64,000 bases of DNA from Agrostemma githago (taxonomy: Eukaryota > Streptophyta > Magnoliopsida > Caryophyllales > Caryophyllaceae), in the NCBI GenBank assembly GCA_958450325.1, contig OY288249.1, positions 62,746,166-62,810,165 of the forward strand, in the 5' to 3' direction. Both the position numbers and the translations under genes were made by a program. The notes below the pieces were generated by a model that was not told where the DNA came from, searched no databases, and saw nothing but the letters and a program-made list of their open reading frames with translations. This document shows positions 10,566 to 23,028 of this stretch, in pieces; the stretch's first letter is position 1; the number at the start of each line of letters is the position of its first letter.

Positions 10566-11420
10566 CCCTATTTACTACTAGTAATACTACTTCACTAATA
10601 ATCTTCTACTACTACTACAACTCTACTAACACATTTACTACTACTAATACTTCACTATTACTTCATTACTACTTCACTATTACACTAATCTACTACTACT
10701 ACTAAATGAAGTGAGGTGAAAATAAATGAATTAACTACTAAAAATGGGTATTTCCTTGTTCTATTTTTATTTTATTTGTTAGTAGTAGTAATAATACTAA
10801 GTATTAATGTTTTTGATGGGTGTTGATATATGATTGTTGTTGTTTTTAGTTTTCGTTACGTATTGTTAATAAAGAATGTTGTATATCTACTCAGACCTAC
10901 CTAGTACCCGTTCAAGAGTTACTCATTACGAGTAATTCTTGGACAGTCCCCGTTTTCAGACTATTCTTGTACTTTTCATGTCACTTAGGTGGTAAACATG
11001 AAATTGTGTTGTGTTGATAAGAGAAAAGTTTGGTGGCAATTCTCTCACTGTTCTTCGGCTGCACATGCGGAGTAGTATTCATATTTCCACATTGTGTTTT
11101 TGGAGAACTGAGACAAATTACTGCTGAATTTTTTTCTTATCGACTTAACACAATTTTGTGCTTATCAGTGACATGGAACGTACAAGAATGAGTTTAGGTT
11201 GGAGTGATAAAGTCCCCCGGTGATGAATCGATTCTGAATTGGTGGTTATGAGAGTCCAAACTGAGGGACAAAGCTGCCGTTTCTCTTCATTATGCATGTT
11301 TCATGTTGTTGTATCCTATTTCAAATTATATGAAACTGTTAGATGTTGTTGAATGCTTTTCCCCATGCTAATTTTTTCATGTCTACGTACTTTGAGCATT
11401 TATATTTCAATTTATATAGA
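10566..11420. other. Non-coding stretch with a degenerate CTA/ACT-rich segment
   Basis: From about 10574 to 10705 the DNA is a degenerate mixture of 'ctactact' and 'ttcactatta' words. The rest, up to the transposase start, shows no gene. It should contain the left end and 5' region of the CACTA element, but no CACTACAA terminus was found, so that end is missing or too diverged to see. Confidence 0.5.
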
Positions 11421-13940
11421 ATGAATAGAGTAGAAAGAAGGTGGATGTACGAGAGATTAGACCATAGTATGTGGCCGAAAATTAAATTTAGAGACGGAGT
11501 GGAGGACTTCATCAAGTTCTCGTTAACTAATAATCCCCTCTACACGAGCGAGCAACTTAGGTGCCCATGTAGTAAATGCAAAAATTGTGCATTAAAACAT
11601 GAGGAAGATGTTAGAACTCATCTATACAAGCACAATTTTATTGAAAACTACTATGTGTGGACGTATCATGGTGAAGATGAAAATATCGTCAGTCGCTTAC
11701 AAGAAGTTGTGCGCGAAAATCCATATCGAGACTTTGTGGAGGATGCACTACGTACGATAGTTGAAGACATAATGAAGGAGGAGCGTAACCCATACCACAT
11801 AAGCGACGAAGAAGTGCATCACGAACCCAACACACAAGTCCTTTCGTTCTTCGAAATGCTGAAAAATGCTGAGCTCCAAATATATGATGGATGCGAAATG
11901 AGTTTGCTGCAAGACGCTTCAAGGATGTTGATGTTGAAGTGCGAGAGCAATTTGCCCATTAGATCATTAGATGGTTGGATCAAGTTGATTGCTGAACTTC
12001 TACCAGAAAAGGATAACGTCATGTCAAATAAATTCTACGAGGTGAAAAATGTGTTGAAGGGCCTTCAACTCCTCCATCAAAAGATAAACTTTTGTCCTAA
12101 CGGATGCATGTTGTTCTGGAAGGGAGATTCGGACGACAAGTGTAAACAATGGGGTTCGAAGAGGTATAAGAGTCAAACGCTAAGTACTAGGGGGAAGAGA
12201 GTACAAACTAAGGTTTTGACTTATTTCCCAGTAGGTCCTAGACTACAACGACTGTACGCGACAAAGAAAATTGCGGTGAAGATGAGTTGGCACCACAGAG
12301 ACTCACAGATAAGGGTTAGTGGTATGAAGACACATCCTAGCGACGGTGAAGCATGGAAGACATTTGATATTAAACATTCAGAGTTCTCAAAAGAGCTGCG
12401 CAACGTACGTTTGGGTTTGTGCACAGACGGTTTTTCATCGTACGGGCAGTTCGGTAAATCTTACTCCTATTGGCCGGTGATTGTGACACCCTACAACCCT
12501 CCTCCATGGTTATGCAATAAAAGATAGTTCATGTTCTTGTCTCTTATTATTCCTAGACCTAGGAACTCAAAAGCCAATATGGACGTGTATCTCCAACTTT
12601 TAATTGAGTTAAAAAGTTCGTGGAATAACAGAATTTACACGTACAATGAGTCCAGAAAGAGTAGTTCCAATCTAGGGGTGACATTAATGTGGACCATCAA
12701 CGACTTTCCAGCTTACAGGATGCTGTTTGGTTGGAGTACGATAGGTTCCCGTGCTTGTCCTTACTGCCAAGCGAAGGATCAAAGTTCGTTTTGACTAAAA
12801 AATAATTGCAAAGTGTGTTGGTTTGACTGTCACAGACAGTTTCTACCTTCTGAACATCCATTTAAACATAACTATAAGAGCTTTCTAAATAAGAAACCCA
12901 ATGAAAGTAGGATCGCATATAAAAGGTTATCAGGCGACGAGATATGGGCAGCTGTTCAAAAGTATCCTACAATAGTACATACTACCCACCAACAGTTGAA
13001 GAAGTTGAAGAATAAGAAGGAAGGTTGGTGGAAGCAAAGCATATTTTGGGAGCTTCCTTACTGGAACACTCTGCTAGTTAGACACAATCTAGATATTATG
13101 CATATCGAGAAGAACTTTTTTGAGCAGCTTATCAACACCATTATGGATGTACCGAACAATACAACATTTGGACCAAAAAGCAAATGTGACTTCAAGGAAT
13201 TGTGTCTTGGGCGACCCAAATCATCGTCGCTTGTTCTGGAAAAATATGAAAGGAAGGCTTTGTGCGACTGGATGGCTGGGTTAAAGTTCCCGGATGCTTA
13301 CGCATCAGACTTGTCTCCGTGCGTAGACCATTCAAAGTTAATTTTGCACGGCATGAAAAGTCACGACTGTCACGTGTTTATGGTGTGCTTTTTGCCATTA
13401 GCATTAAATCAGCTGGTGCCAATGAACACCTAGAATGCAATAACGAAGATTAGTCAGTTCTTCCGTGATTTGTGTTCCTATACAGTTTCAGTGGAGTCCA
13501 TTAATCGGTTGGAGAACAACATTCTCGAGATCCTTTGCAAGTTGGAGAAAATATTTCTTCCTTCATTCTTCAACTCCATGGAGCATCTACTACTGCACTT
13601 GTCGTATGAAGCAAGGGTCGGCGGTCCAGTTCAGTACCGTTGGATGTACCCATTTGAAAGGAGACATCCACGACTCCCATTAGTATGAATTGTTGTGTAG
13701 TAATGATCAAGTGTGTATGATATTTTACTACCACCATTTTGCAGGTTCCTCAACCATTTGAAAAAAAAAGGGAACAAAGCGCGGGTTGAAGGGTCAATAT
13801 GCAACGCATTTTTGTTAGAGGAGACGTCAAATTTCATTCTTCAACTCCATGGAGCATCTACTTCAAAGATCACATTGATACGAAAGCCAAAGACCTTGAT
13901 GTTAGTGTGCCTGAAACTGAAGAACATCAAAAGAAACTAG
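11421..13940 (+). pseudogene. TNP2-type CACTA transposase relic with in-frame stops
   Basis: The likely start is ATG 11421 (MNRVERRWMYERLDHSMWP), the usual beginning of the transposase-associated domain; an upstream ATG at 11343 adds 26 residues unlike the family. Next come a Cys-rich 'CPCSKCKNC' segment, the tnp2 core ('CPNGCMLFWKGDSDD', 'RLGLCTDGF'), 'CPYCQAKD', 'WFDCHRQFLP', 'LDIMHIEKNFFEQLINT' and a DUF4218-like part ending 'PVQYRWMYPFER'. One frame runs from 11421 to 13688 but is cut by TAG 12525-12527, TGA 12792-12794 and TAG 13431-13433. A short intron (about 13683-13744) seems to lead to 'FLNHLKKKGNKARVEGSI'. After that comes a repeated 30-bp piece and the family similarity ends. It would have cut and joined element ends in the nucleus; now inactive. 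Confidence 0.85.
13561..13866 (+). repeat. 30-bp direct repeat inside the transposase relic
   Basis: The string around 'ttcaactccatggagcatct' occurs at about 13562-13592 and again at 13834-13864. The second copy replaces the sequence expected at this point of the transposase. This suggests a copy-choice or repair event that scrambled the gene's 3' part. Confidence 0.75.
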
Positions 13941-14235
13941 AACCATTTCAGAATGACATGGGCAACAGCATAGGAAAACCAAGGAGAGATGGCTGACTGA
14001 CGATGAGTATAAGCAGGCACACTCATACGTTTTATAAGAAACAATGGCACTATCATCCGACCGTACGAGGAGTAAGTGACTCACGTACAGTACCCTCCTT
14101 ATTATTGACATTATGATGAATTAACTACAACTTGTAACTAATTCAGGAAATTCGAGGCATTTATCGTGAGCAAACACGCAGAAGTGAAAAAATCTGCCGA
14201 CGTTTGGGTCAAATATGAGTCATTGTTTCCCACGT

Positions 14236-14712
14236 GGCTGCATAATCAAGTATGTTGAAATGATATTTTAATTAACTAAATAAATTGTCACTGAGTTTTG
14301 TATAGGTCTCACATTTAATTTAAATGTTTATTGAACTATTTGACCTTTACAAAAGCCTTTGTACATAAGTCGTACCTTTCACGGCGACGTATTCCGGACG
14401 CGACTTGGTGAGTTTCTATTAGTATGAACTAATATTTTTGATATTTTGATATGATGATATTTTTAGTATAGTTTTTAAAAATAAAAGTTTCCTAAAATAG
14501 AAATGATATTTTGATATGGCTGCATAATCAAGTATGTTGAAATGATATTTTAATTAACTAAATAAATTGTCACTGAGTTTTGTATAGGTCTCACATTTAA
14601 TTTAAATGTTTATTGAACTATTTGACCTTTACAAAAGCCTTTGTACATAAGCCGTACCTTTCACGGCGACGTATTCCGGATGCAACTTGGTGAGTTTCTA
14701 TTGGTATATTGA
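14236..14712 (+). repeat. Direct duplication of about 195 bp, spaced 282 bp
   Basis: The block beginning 'ggctgcataatcaagtatg' at 14236 recurs at 14518 with few changes, including the exon-like 'ttcacggcgacgtattccgg' at both places. It is an intra-element duplication that repeats an exon of the second CACTA gene. Confidence 0.8.
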
Positions 14713-14769
14713 AGTGTTTTATTTTATTTCATTCATTTGTTTGCTTAACATCCAAAATTACTAATACAG

Positions 14770-15900
14770 GTGGGAGGATAAATCGTACTCTCAGTACTTG
14801 CGTGATTCTATCATCATGTCCTACATGTCTACTCCGGGCGCATACCGAAGCTGGATAGAGGCGTCTCAACGAGCGAGGGATGACATGTACACGAACTCCG
14901 CGGTAATCGCCACATTTGTCATTCAAAATTTTACATCCTATGACTTATATATTAAATTATAACAAATTTTATTTTGGACGAACAGAGGAGAGTGTGTATA
15001 GACCTGGGGTACGACCTAAGATCCAACTACGAGAGTCGGATAAATAAGCGAATCACGGATATGTTCCAGAGAGCGGTTCCTATGGCTCAAAGGCCCGAAT
15101 GGATTTCGGAAGAGAAGTGAACAGAGCTGAAACGGAAGGTCGACGACCCTAAATTCAAGAAGAACGTGGTAGTGAAGAAGGCAAATCGTCGATGTGGGCA
15201 AGCGAACGGAGTGGCCAAACCCACCAGCTGCCTTGATAGTAGGAGCGCAACCACTATTTTTAAGCAAATGGTATGTGTTTGGAAGATAAGTAATCAATTT
15301 AATTATAGTGCAATATATTTTATCTAAATAATTGTTGAAAGTTCTAACACTATTTTTTGAAGGGTCCAACCGCAACCCCGGTCCAGCTTCTCGAGAAGAC
15401 AAAGAAGGGGAAGGACGGGAAGTGGATAGACCCTCGAGTGTCGAAGTTGATTATGAGTACTTGTACTATACTTTTTCAAAAATTATGATGTCAAAGTATA
15501 TGATTGTTTTACGTGGTAACAATCATGTTTCCTATTGGTATTTCAGGATAACTTTGACAAAGCTGTGGAGGAGCTGCGAGCATCTGATCAGGCACCGAAC
15601 ACCTTACGGATCTTCCACGATGTCGCGGGCGGCTACAACCAGAAGCGACGCTTTTGGGGGATAGGCAGCACAGCGAAAGAGCTCTTTCGCCCCTGTTTGA
15701 GTCATGGTAGAGGCCCATCCGCCGACACTTACTTCCCCACTGGCGCCTCCCAAGAACGTACAGCTAATGAGCGCATTGAGGAAAACGTGAAGAAACAAGA
15801 AGACCGTCTACCTACATTAGAAGAGATAATAGGATAACAACAGAAGATCATAGAGATGATGAGGGAAAGGTGGGCTATGGAAGAATGAAAGCTGCAGCGG
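14770..15900 (+). pseudogene. Second CACTA gene relic (plant Ptta/En/Spm transposase family)
   Basis: Exon-like blocks separated by short AT-rich introns. 14770-14900 encodes 'SYMSTPGAYRSWIEASQRA'. About 14987-15270 encodes 'RINKRITDMFQRAVPMAQRP' and 'KKANRRCGQANG'. About 15362-15450 encodes 'KTKKGKDGKWIDPRVSKL'. 15547-15837 encodes 'DNFDKAVEELRASDQAPNT' and 'GGYNQKRRFWGIGSTAKE', ending in a coiled-coil-like 'IEENVKKQEDRLPTLEEI'. This order matches the plant transposase family next to TNP2 in CACTA elements, thought to bind subterminal repeats. An in-frame TGA at 15118-15120, probably a former tryptophan, breaks it. Exact exon edges are uncertain. Confidence 0.65.
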
Positions 15901-16257
15901 TGGACCACGTAGTAGCTGGCGCGATGACAACAACGATGATGGTCATCCTTTTGGGTCTTCGCAGCTTCAACCCATTGCTTAAGTAGTCTGTCATCTCTTT
16001 GGCACTTTATGTTATAGTTATGTATATATTCCTAAGTCACTAACTCCTAGATGGAATTGGGAACCCAGTATACGTTCTTTGTAATTTATTTTCATTTTCT
16101 ATAACAGTATTGTGGTTGAGATTTGTGGAGTTCTGTGACTAAGATATGTATGTGAGCTTTGATGGGTGAGTTTTGTGGCAGAGGTGCTGCTGTTGTGGTC
16201 GTTTGTTTGTTGCGCAATTGGAGAGCTAAAAACAAACGGAACATTTTTTTTAAATAA

Positions 16258-16745
16258 AAATTGCGTCGGAATATCCAACGCAAATGGGGATCACATACAC
16301 CGAAATGTGTGTCGGTTTACCCGACGCAAATTCCAGTTTCAGAATCGCGTCGGATTACCCGACGCAAACACACGTCCCATGTCAACGCCTGCATCGGATG
16401 ATCCGATGCAACAAGAAGAGGGGTCGCCTTTGCTTCGGATAACACGACGCAGAGGATAGCCAGTCAACCCCCATTGTGTTGGATTATCCGATGCAAAAAC
16501 AAAATATTGTCGCCTTACCATCGGATAATCCGACAGAATGGGGGATGACTGGCATGTTTGACCCTCCAATGATGCGTCAGATTATCCGACGCTATGACGA
16601 TGCAAAATTCATTGCGTCGGATTATCCGATGCAAAAAAACCCGCTTTGCGTCATAAAAACGCGACGGTTTTTTGCGTCGGTTAGTCCGACGCAACATCTC
16701 TTTTGTGTCGGATTATGCGACTTTGCGTCCGATAAGTCCGCCATA
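16258..16745. repeat. Subterminal array of about 11 palindromic 22-bp motifs
   Basis: The motif is close to TGCGTCGGATTATCCGACGC, itself an inverted repeat. Recognisable copies lie near 16260, 16307, 16343, 16388, 16430, 16475, 16508, 16570, 16610, 16670 and 16702, with irregular spacing and point changes. The array ends just before the CACTA terminus. In En/Spm elements such subterminal repeats bind the TNPA protein, and that role is inferred here. Confidence 0.85.
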
Positions 16746-16760
16746 AATTGGGTTGGATTT

Positions 16761-16768
16761 TTGTAGTG
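16761..16768 (+). other. Right terminus of the CACTA element
   Basis: 'ttgtagtg' is the complement of CACTACAA, the canonical CACTA end. It lies 15 bp beyond the last subterminal motif. Confidence 0.85.
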
Positions 16769-16812
16769 GATGTATACGAAGAGAATTCAGGTAATTGATG
16801 ATATTTGAGAAC

Positions 16813-17921
16813 TACTCCCTCCAAGTTCCTATGATATTCCTTATTTCCTTTTTAGGTTGAGTTTGATCTTCTTCCCTCCTTTTCCTTTTAGGCTACCAAT
16901 ATGTGGTTCATATTTCCCATCTCATTTCTCTCTCTTCCTCTTTCTTTTTTGAACCACTCATTTTCCCTTCTTTATTTTCCACCCAAAAAGAAAGGGACGT
17001 GTTATATCATACACACAATTTACTATTTTGTACACACATTTTCCGTGTCTAGCTCTTTCATTTCCCATCCTTCCCTATTCAATTAGAGAGAGAAAAAGAA
17101 AAAAAACCAGTTAATAGCTTCCCTCCAACCCCACTGCCACCTTTGCCCGGCGTCCTCAACCCACCGTCGAAGTATTCCACCACCGTCACACCCCACCTCA
17201 CGACCCTAGACTCCACCACCATGCACTCCCCTGACCTCCACAACTCACCCCAATAACCGGCTTAATCGCCCTCCCTAGATCAGTGGCCCACCACTACCAC
17301 CACATACACCATCGCCGGAGCACCCACTATCCCGTAGGACTGCGCCTTTAACCGCAATTGACCACCCATATTACCGTCCCACCAACCGCCACTCCACCAA
17401 CCTAAACTCTAATCCACCAACCTAATCATTCCCTAATTAAAAAAATCTAAAAATTTAATTAGAAATAAAGTGTTAAATTCAATTACTAAATTAGAAATTT
17501 ATGAAACGAAAAATTTTATGTTCTTTCAATATGAATTAATATCAATAATTATTGAGTTTCATCAAAATTGGTGTTTTTGAAAGAGTGTGAAGTTTGTTTT
17601 AGGATTTCAATTGAGGACAATATTGGAAAAACAAATGAAAAAATGTGTACAAAGTACTTTTTGGTTGAAGTTTGTTTTAGGATTTCAATTGAAGAGCAAT
17701 ATTTAGGATGTGTTGGAAAGGTGTATTTTTTGTTGAAGTTACTATTTTACCTTTGATATTTATTTAAACTACTTTTCTTTTCACCAAATTTCTTCCCTCT
17801 AAATATTGGGTAAGATTGTCTTTTACTAACCAAATGGATGACCAAATAAGGAAATGTATGGAATTAAATGGAACGGATGTAAAAGGAAGACGTATGGAAT
17901 TAAATGGAACGGAGGTAGTAG
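16813..17921. mobile_element. Possible Stowaway/mariner-type non-autonomous element (1.1 kb)
   Basis: The left end 'ctactccctccaagttcc' and the right end 'ggaacggaggtagtag' are imperfect inverted repeats of the Stowaway type (CTCCCTCCRTTCC). The interior has no transposase: a T/C-rich part, then a CCACC-rich stretch (17110-17400), then AT-rich DNA. Near the right end 'tatggaattaaatggaacgga' is duplicated (about 17858 and 17893). Boundaries are approximate. Confidence 0.4.
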
Positions 17922-17934
17922 TAAACTGTGTGTA

Positions 17935-18458
17935 TGTGTTGGGGTTTTAAATACCTCGCAAGCGCACGATATAATTGTTGCACTAGAAAGGGTCGATCCA
18001 CAAGGAGCGTAGTGATTCCTAATCGTTTTAACTCTAAGTGTTTATCTAAGTCGGTAGAAATGAGGTGATGGTAGACTAAAACTAGATGAATACTCCCTCT
18101 CATCCATTCAATTCTTTACATGGGGGCCATTTTTGTGAGGAGAAATGGTGGGCATATGTAAATAATTGAATGGATGGGAGGTAGTAAATGATAACTAAAA
18201 TGAGAAATGACTAAAAAGAAAATAAAACTAGAATAAGAAAAAGTGATAACTAAAGGAATAACGATTGATCAAGAATAAGAAGGGACTAGGGAATGATGCG
18301 CTTCAATTCACCTAAATCGCACCAAAGTATATCGAGTATCGAAGGAATCGGGGTCAAGGACGAAGTTGTTTGCGTTCTAGGTCGACCACCTCCCTCTCGG
18401 GTTCGTGTCCGACTAATTTCCCCGTTTACCTCCCTCCCGGGTTCGTAAGACGGAATCC
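17935..18458. other. Unclassified non-coding repeat interrupted by a MITE
   Basis: Contains 'cctcgcaagcgcacgatat' and 'gggtcgatccacaagg', wording I associate with dispersed plant LTR-type repeats. No gene. It stops at the (TAA)n tract. The DNA after the LINE cluster (25004-25570) may be its other half, but that is a guess. Confidence 0.3.
18091..18186. mobile_element. Stowaway-like MITE, 96 bp
   Basis: Near-perfect hairpin. The left arm starts 'tactccctctcatccattca' and the right arm ends 'tgaatggatgggaggtagta'. The two arms of about 32 bp pair over most of their length. The TA ends fit a Tc1/mariner (Stowaway) MITE. Confidence 0.85.
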
Positions 18459-19558
<1,100 letters not shown>

Positions 19559-19560
19559 TT

Positions 19561-22513
19561 GTTCGTGATGAACATGAGAAGATTGGAGGTGCGCCCCCAG
19601 ATGTGGGGGATATGAGTGCTTTCAACGATTGTATACTGGATAGTGGGTTAATGGAAATTGCAGAGCAAGGATGTGATTACACTTGGACAAATAAACAAGA
19701 CCCTCTTTCTAGGGTTTGGTCAAGATTGGATAGAGCATTGGTGAATGAAGACTGGACCAATTCCTTTCCGGACTCCCATGCTTGTGTCTTGGAATCAGGT
19801 ATCTCGGATCATTCTCCGATTTTAATCATTATCCCTGAAGAAAACAGGAGAAAGCCTAGTTTCAGTTTCTTAAATTGCTGGACTAAGCATCCCCTTTATA
19901 GCAAGCTAGTTCAAGAAGCCTGGGGTAAGAGGGTTAATGGAACTCCTGGGTTTCGTCTCTTTTGGAAACTCAGGAATGTTAGGAAAGCTTTGCAACTCAT
20001 GCACAAGAATAACTATACATGTATTGAAGGCAGACTTCAAAAGATTAGTAAGGATCTGAGTACCTGTCAAGCTGATCTCCAAAGGGACCCCTTTTCCTTG
20101 ACTTTAATGACAAGGGAGCGGGAACTTTCTGATAAATATAAGATGTTGAAGGCAGCAGAACTCAGCATTCTTCAGCAGCGGTCAAAAATGGACAATTTAA
20201 TTTTTGGTGATGACTCTACAAAGTTCTTTTATGCAAAAATTAAAGAAAGAAGAAAGCAGCAGATTATTGGAAGCATTAAAGACTGTAATGGGAATGATAG
20301 GGAGGGGCTGGTAGATGTTGCAGGTGGGTTTTTGGAATATTATACTGATCTTCTAGGAAAATCCCATAATACCTTGGACATAGATCAAGTAAACATTGCT
20401 AGTGGCCGGACCACTTGTGCGTGAGGAGCATTGGGAGCAACTGCTTCAATGTCCCACTGAGGAGGAAATCAGATCAGCTGTGTTCTCTATTGGCTCAGAT
20501 AGAAGCCCTGGTCCTGATGGTTTCTCATCGGAGTTCTTCAAAGCCTCCTGGTGTATAGTGAAAGCTAATTTTTGCGCTACAGTTTGGGATTTTTTCAAGC
20601 ATGGTAGGATGATAAAGCAAGCTAACACCACTACAATAACTCTTAAGAAGGAAATCTGCAGTAGTGTACTCGATTTCAGACTAATATCTTGCTGCTCGGT
20701 TTTCTACAAAACTATTAGTAAGCTTCTAACAAATAAGCTTCAGTCAGGGATGCATTTACTAGTGGGACCGGAGCAAGCAGCTTTTCTGCAGGGGAGGAGC
20801 ATTCATGAGAACATTGCTCTCTCTCAGTCACTTATCAAAAGCTACGGGAGAAAGTATCTTACTCCCCGATGCTTGATGAAGATTGGTTTGTGGAAAGCTT
20901 TTGATTCCTTGCAATGGAACTTCCTCGAGCAAATGTTAATTGCTCTTCGTTTTCCTAGTCAGTTCATCAGTTGGTTAATGAAATGTATCAAAGGATCTTG
21001 GTTCTCGATTAAGGTGAATGGAGAAACTCATGGTTTCTTCAAGGGAGATAGTGGAGTCAGGCAAGGGGATCCCTTGTCACCGTACTTATTTGTGCTTAGC
21101 ATAGAAATCTTGTCAAGAAGATTGAGGCAAATTAACACCAAGTCCCTTGTCTCATACCATCCTAAATGCTGTAAAGTCCATCTTAATCATCTGATATTTG
21201 CAGATGACTTAATGATATTTACTAGAGGAGACAATCCATCAGTTCAAGCTGCGGTGGAAGCATTACAGGTCTTTGCTGCAGAATCAGGCCTACAAGAAAA
21301 TAGGGACAAGACTCATATTTTTTTTTGGAGGGATTAATGAGGAGATATGTGACCTAATTCTGAGAGAAACGGGTTTCCAAAGGGGCTCTTTTCCTTGTAG
21401 ATACCTAGGGATACCTCTTAATTCTATTAGTAATAAGAAGGATCAACATATGCCGCTCATCAACAAGATTAATAATAGCATATTCAGCTGGTCATCCCAT
21501 TCCTTAACTTATGCAGGTCGGATTCAGCTTCTTAATTCAGTTGTTTTTGTGCTTACCAGCTATTGGAGTGCGAATACTCTCCTTCCAGTCAATGTTACAA
21601 AGAGAATAAGCCAGATATGCAAGAATTTCTTCTGGGCTGGAAGTAGGGATGGAGGAAGGCTGGTCTACAAGAGTTGGAGAAGCATCTGCAAGCCATGGGA
21701 GGAGGGAGGTTTTGGCATTAAAGACCTGGTGCCATGGAATAAAGCTTTAATTGGGAACTGGATGTGGAAGCTCTTGAATGATTTTGATGGTCTTTGGGCA
21801 AGCTGGCATAGAAGATATGTCCTTGGTGCAAATTCTATTTGGACAATTCGGAAAGAGGAGAGACATACTGCAACTTTTAAGAGCATTTTGAGAATTAGAG
21901 ATGAAATCCTAAAAATCGTGAAGGGGGGGAAGCAGCAGCTGCACAGCTTTGTCAAAGCTGGAGTTCAAAGAGGAAATATGATGTCAGGTTAGCCTATAAT
22001 TGGTTTAGGGAGGAGATGCCAATTGTTCCTTGGATGGCACGAATGAAGAGGGGTCCAATAGTTCCAAAGCATAGATTTATTGTTGCAATGGCGGGGCAAC
22101 GAAAAATGGCAACAATTGACTGTATGCAACGTCGAGGCCTGCAAACCGTCAACAGATGTGTACTCTGCCAACAGGATTTGGAAACGCACCAGCATTTGTT
22201 TTTCGAATGCTCGTTCTCAAGACTGATTTGGCAACAATTACTCAACTGGATGCAAATCACAGGAAGAAGCCTTGTGCTCAGTAATGAACTCAACTGAATG
22301 GTTTATAAAAAGGCGAGGAAGCATTGGAAAAATGACTGGTGCAGTGGATGTTTGACGGCAGCAGTATACAGCATTTGGCGAGAGCGTAACAGCAGGATTT
22401 TTGAGAGTAAAAGTAAATCTTATCAGAGCTTTGTTGGACAGATTAAATTTGAGGTCTCCACTAGATTAAGAAGTGGGAAGATTGATTTAGCTTATAAACA
22501 CTTGGTGTGCTAG
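19561..22513 (+). pseudogene. LINE ORF2 relic: endonuclease end, reverse transcriptase, zf-RVT
   Basis: The first open piece (to 20424) holds the APE endonuclease end with SDHSP at 19804-19818 and a linker ending 'LDIDQVNIASG'. RT follows in other frames: 'SDRSPGPDGFSSEFFKASW', 'EQAAFLQGRSIHENIALSQS', 'DSGVRQGDPLSPYLF' and the FADD catalytic box at 21197-21208. The zf-RVT part (22016-22297) reads 'VPKHRFIVAMAGQRKM' and 'CVLCQQDLETHQHLFFECS'. Frame changes near 20400-20424 and 21300, a stop at 21990 and a stop near 22295 break it. The family nicks DNA and copies its RNA at the nick; this copy is dead. Confidence 0.87.
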
Positions 22514-22612
22514 AGGCTTGCTCCCCTTTCTTTTTGCTTGAAAAAGCTCTAGAGGATATAACTTTTTGTAAGATCCTGTTTCATTAATAAAATGAGACAT
22601 ACTTTCTCTTGC

Positions 22613-22667
<55 letters not shown>
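22613..22667 (+). repeat. (AAT)n tail of the LINE, first part
   Basis: About 18 uninterrupted AAT units follow the LINE 3' UTR ('tactttctcttgc'). The tract is cut by the MITE at 22668-22993 and resumes at 22994-23024 with about 10 more units. A MITE jumping into the tail explains the split. Confidence 0.9.
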
Positions 22668-22668
<1 letters not shown>

Positions 22669-22992
22669 GAGTAAATTAAAAATTACTCCCTTTTAAAATA
22701 CCAATTTTAAAATTTACTCCCTTTTAAAAATTTTGTTAAAAATAACTCCCAAAATCTATCAAAAGTTCAAAAATTGCTCCAAAATATAATTTTTGGACGA
22801 AAATGCCCCTAACTTTTTTAGGCCATATTACTTCACCCCACCCTCTAACCAAGGGCCTTTTTGTCCTAAAAATAAATTTGGGAGCAATTTTTGAAGTTTC
22901 GGCAGATTTTAGGAGTTATTTTTAACAAAAAATTCAAAAGGGAGTAAATTTTAAAATTGATATTTTAGAAGGAAATAATTTTTAATTTACTC

Positions 22993-22993
<1 letters not shown>
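22668..22993. mobile_element. MULE-like MITE with long inverted repeats, 326 bp
   Basis: Two arms of more than 80 bp starting 'agagtaaattaaaaattac' on each strand, separated by a short spacer. It is inserted in the LINE's (AAT)n tail, so the target duplication cannot be measured. The arms repeat 'ttactcccttttaaa' and closely match the ends of the larger element at 60608-61750, so both belong to one family. Confidence 0.85.
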
Positions 22994-23024
<31 letters not shown>

Positions 23025-23028
23025 GTAA

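Larger units (their letters stand above)
11421..16768 (+). mobile_element. Decayed CACTA (En/Spm) transposon, left end not found
   Basis: Plus-strand order is a TNP2-type transposase relic, a second Ptta/En/Spm-type gene relic, an array of palindromic subterminal repeats (16258-16745), and a terminus whose last bases 'ttgtagtg' (16761-16768) are the complement of CACTACAA. Possible 3-bp target duplication at the right is 'gat'. Both genes carry stop codons, so the element cannot supply its own transposase. Confidence 0.85.
19559..22667 (+). mobile_element. L1-type LINE, 5'-truncated, with an (AAT)n tail
   Basis: Begins inside the endonuclease domain, directly at the end of the (TAA)n tract, and ends in an (AAT)n tail of about 55 bp (22613-22667). 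The tail continues after a MITE insertion (22994-23024). Domain order is endonuclease C-terminus, reverse transcriptase, zf-RVT. Because the tail and the upstream tract share the same repeat, no target duplication can be assigned. Confidence 0.88.

Noticed and set aside
11343..11420. Upstream ATG as transposase start
   Set aside because: The 26 extra residues are unlike the family; MNRVERRWMY at 11421 is the typical beginning.
16258..16745. Regularly repeated palindromes resembling a CRISPR array
   Set aside because: Spacing is irregular, units vary, and they end at a CACTA terminus next to CACTA genes in plant DNA. They are subterminal transposon repeats.
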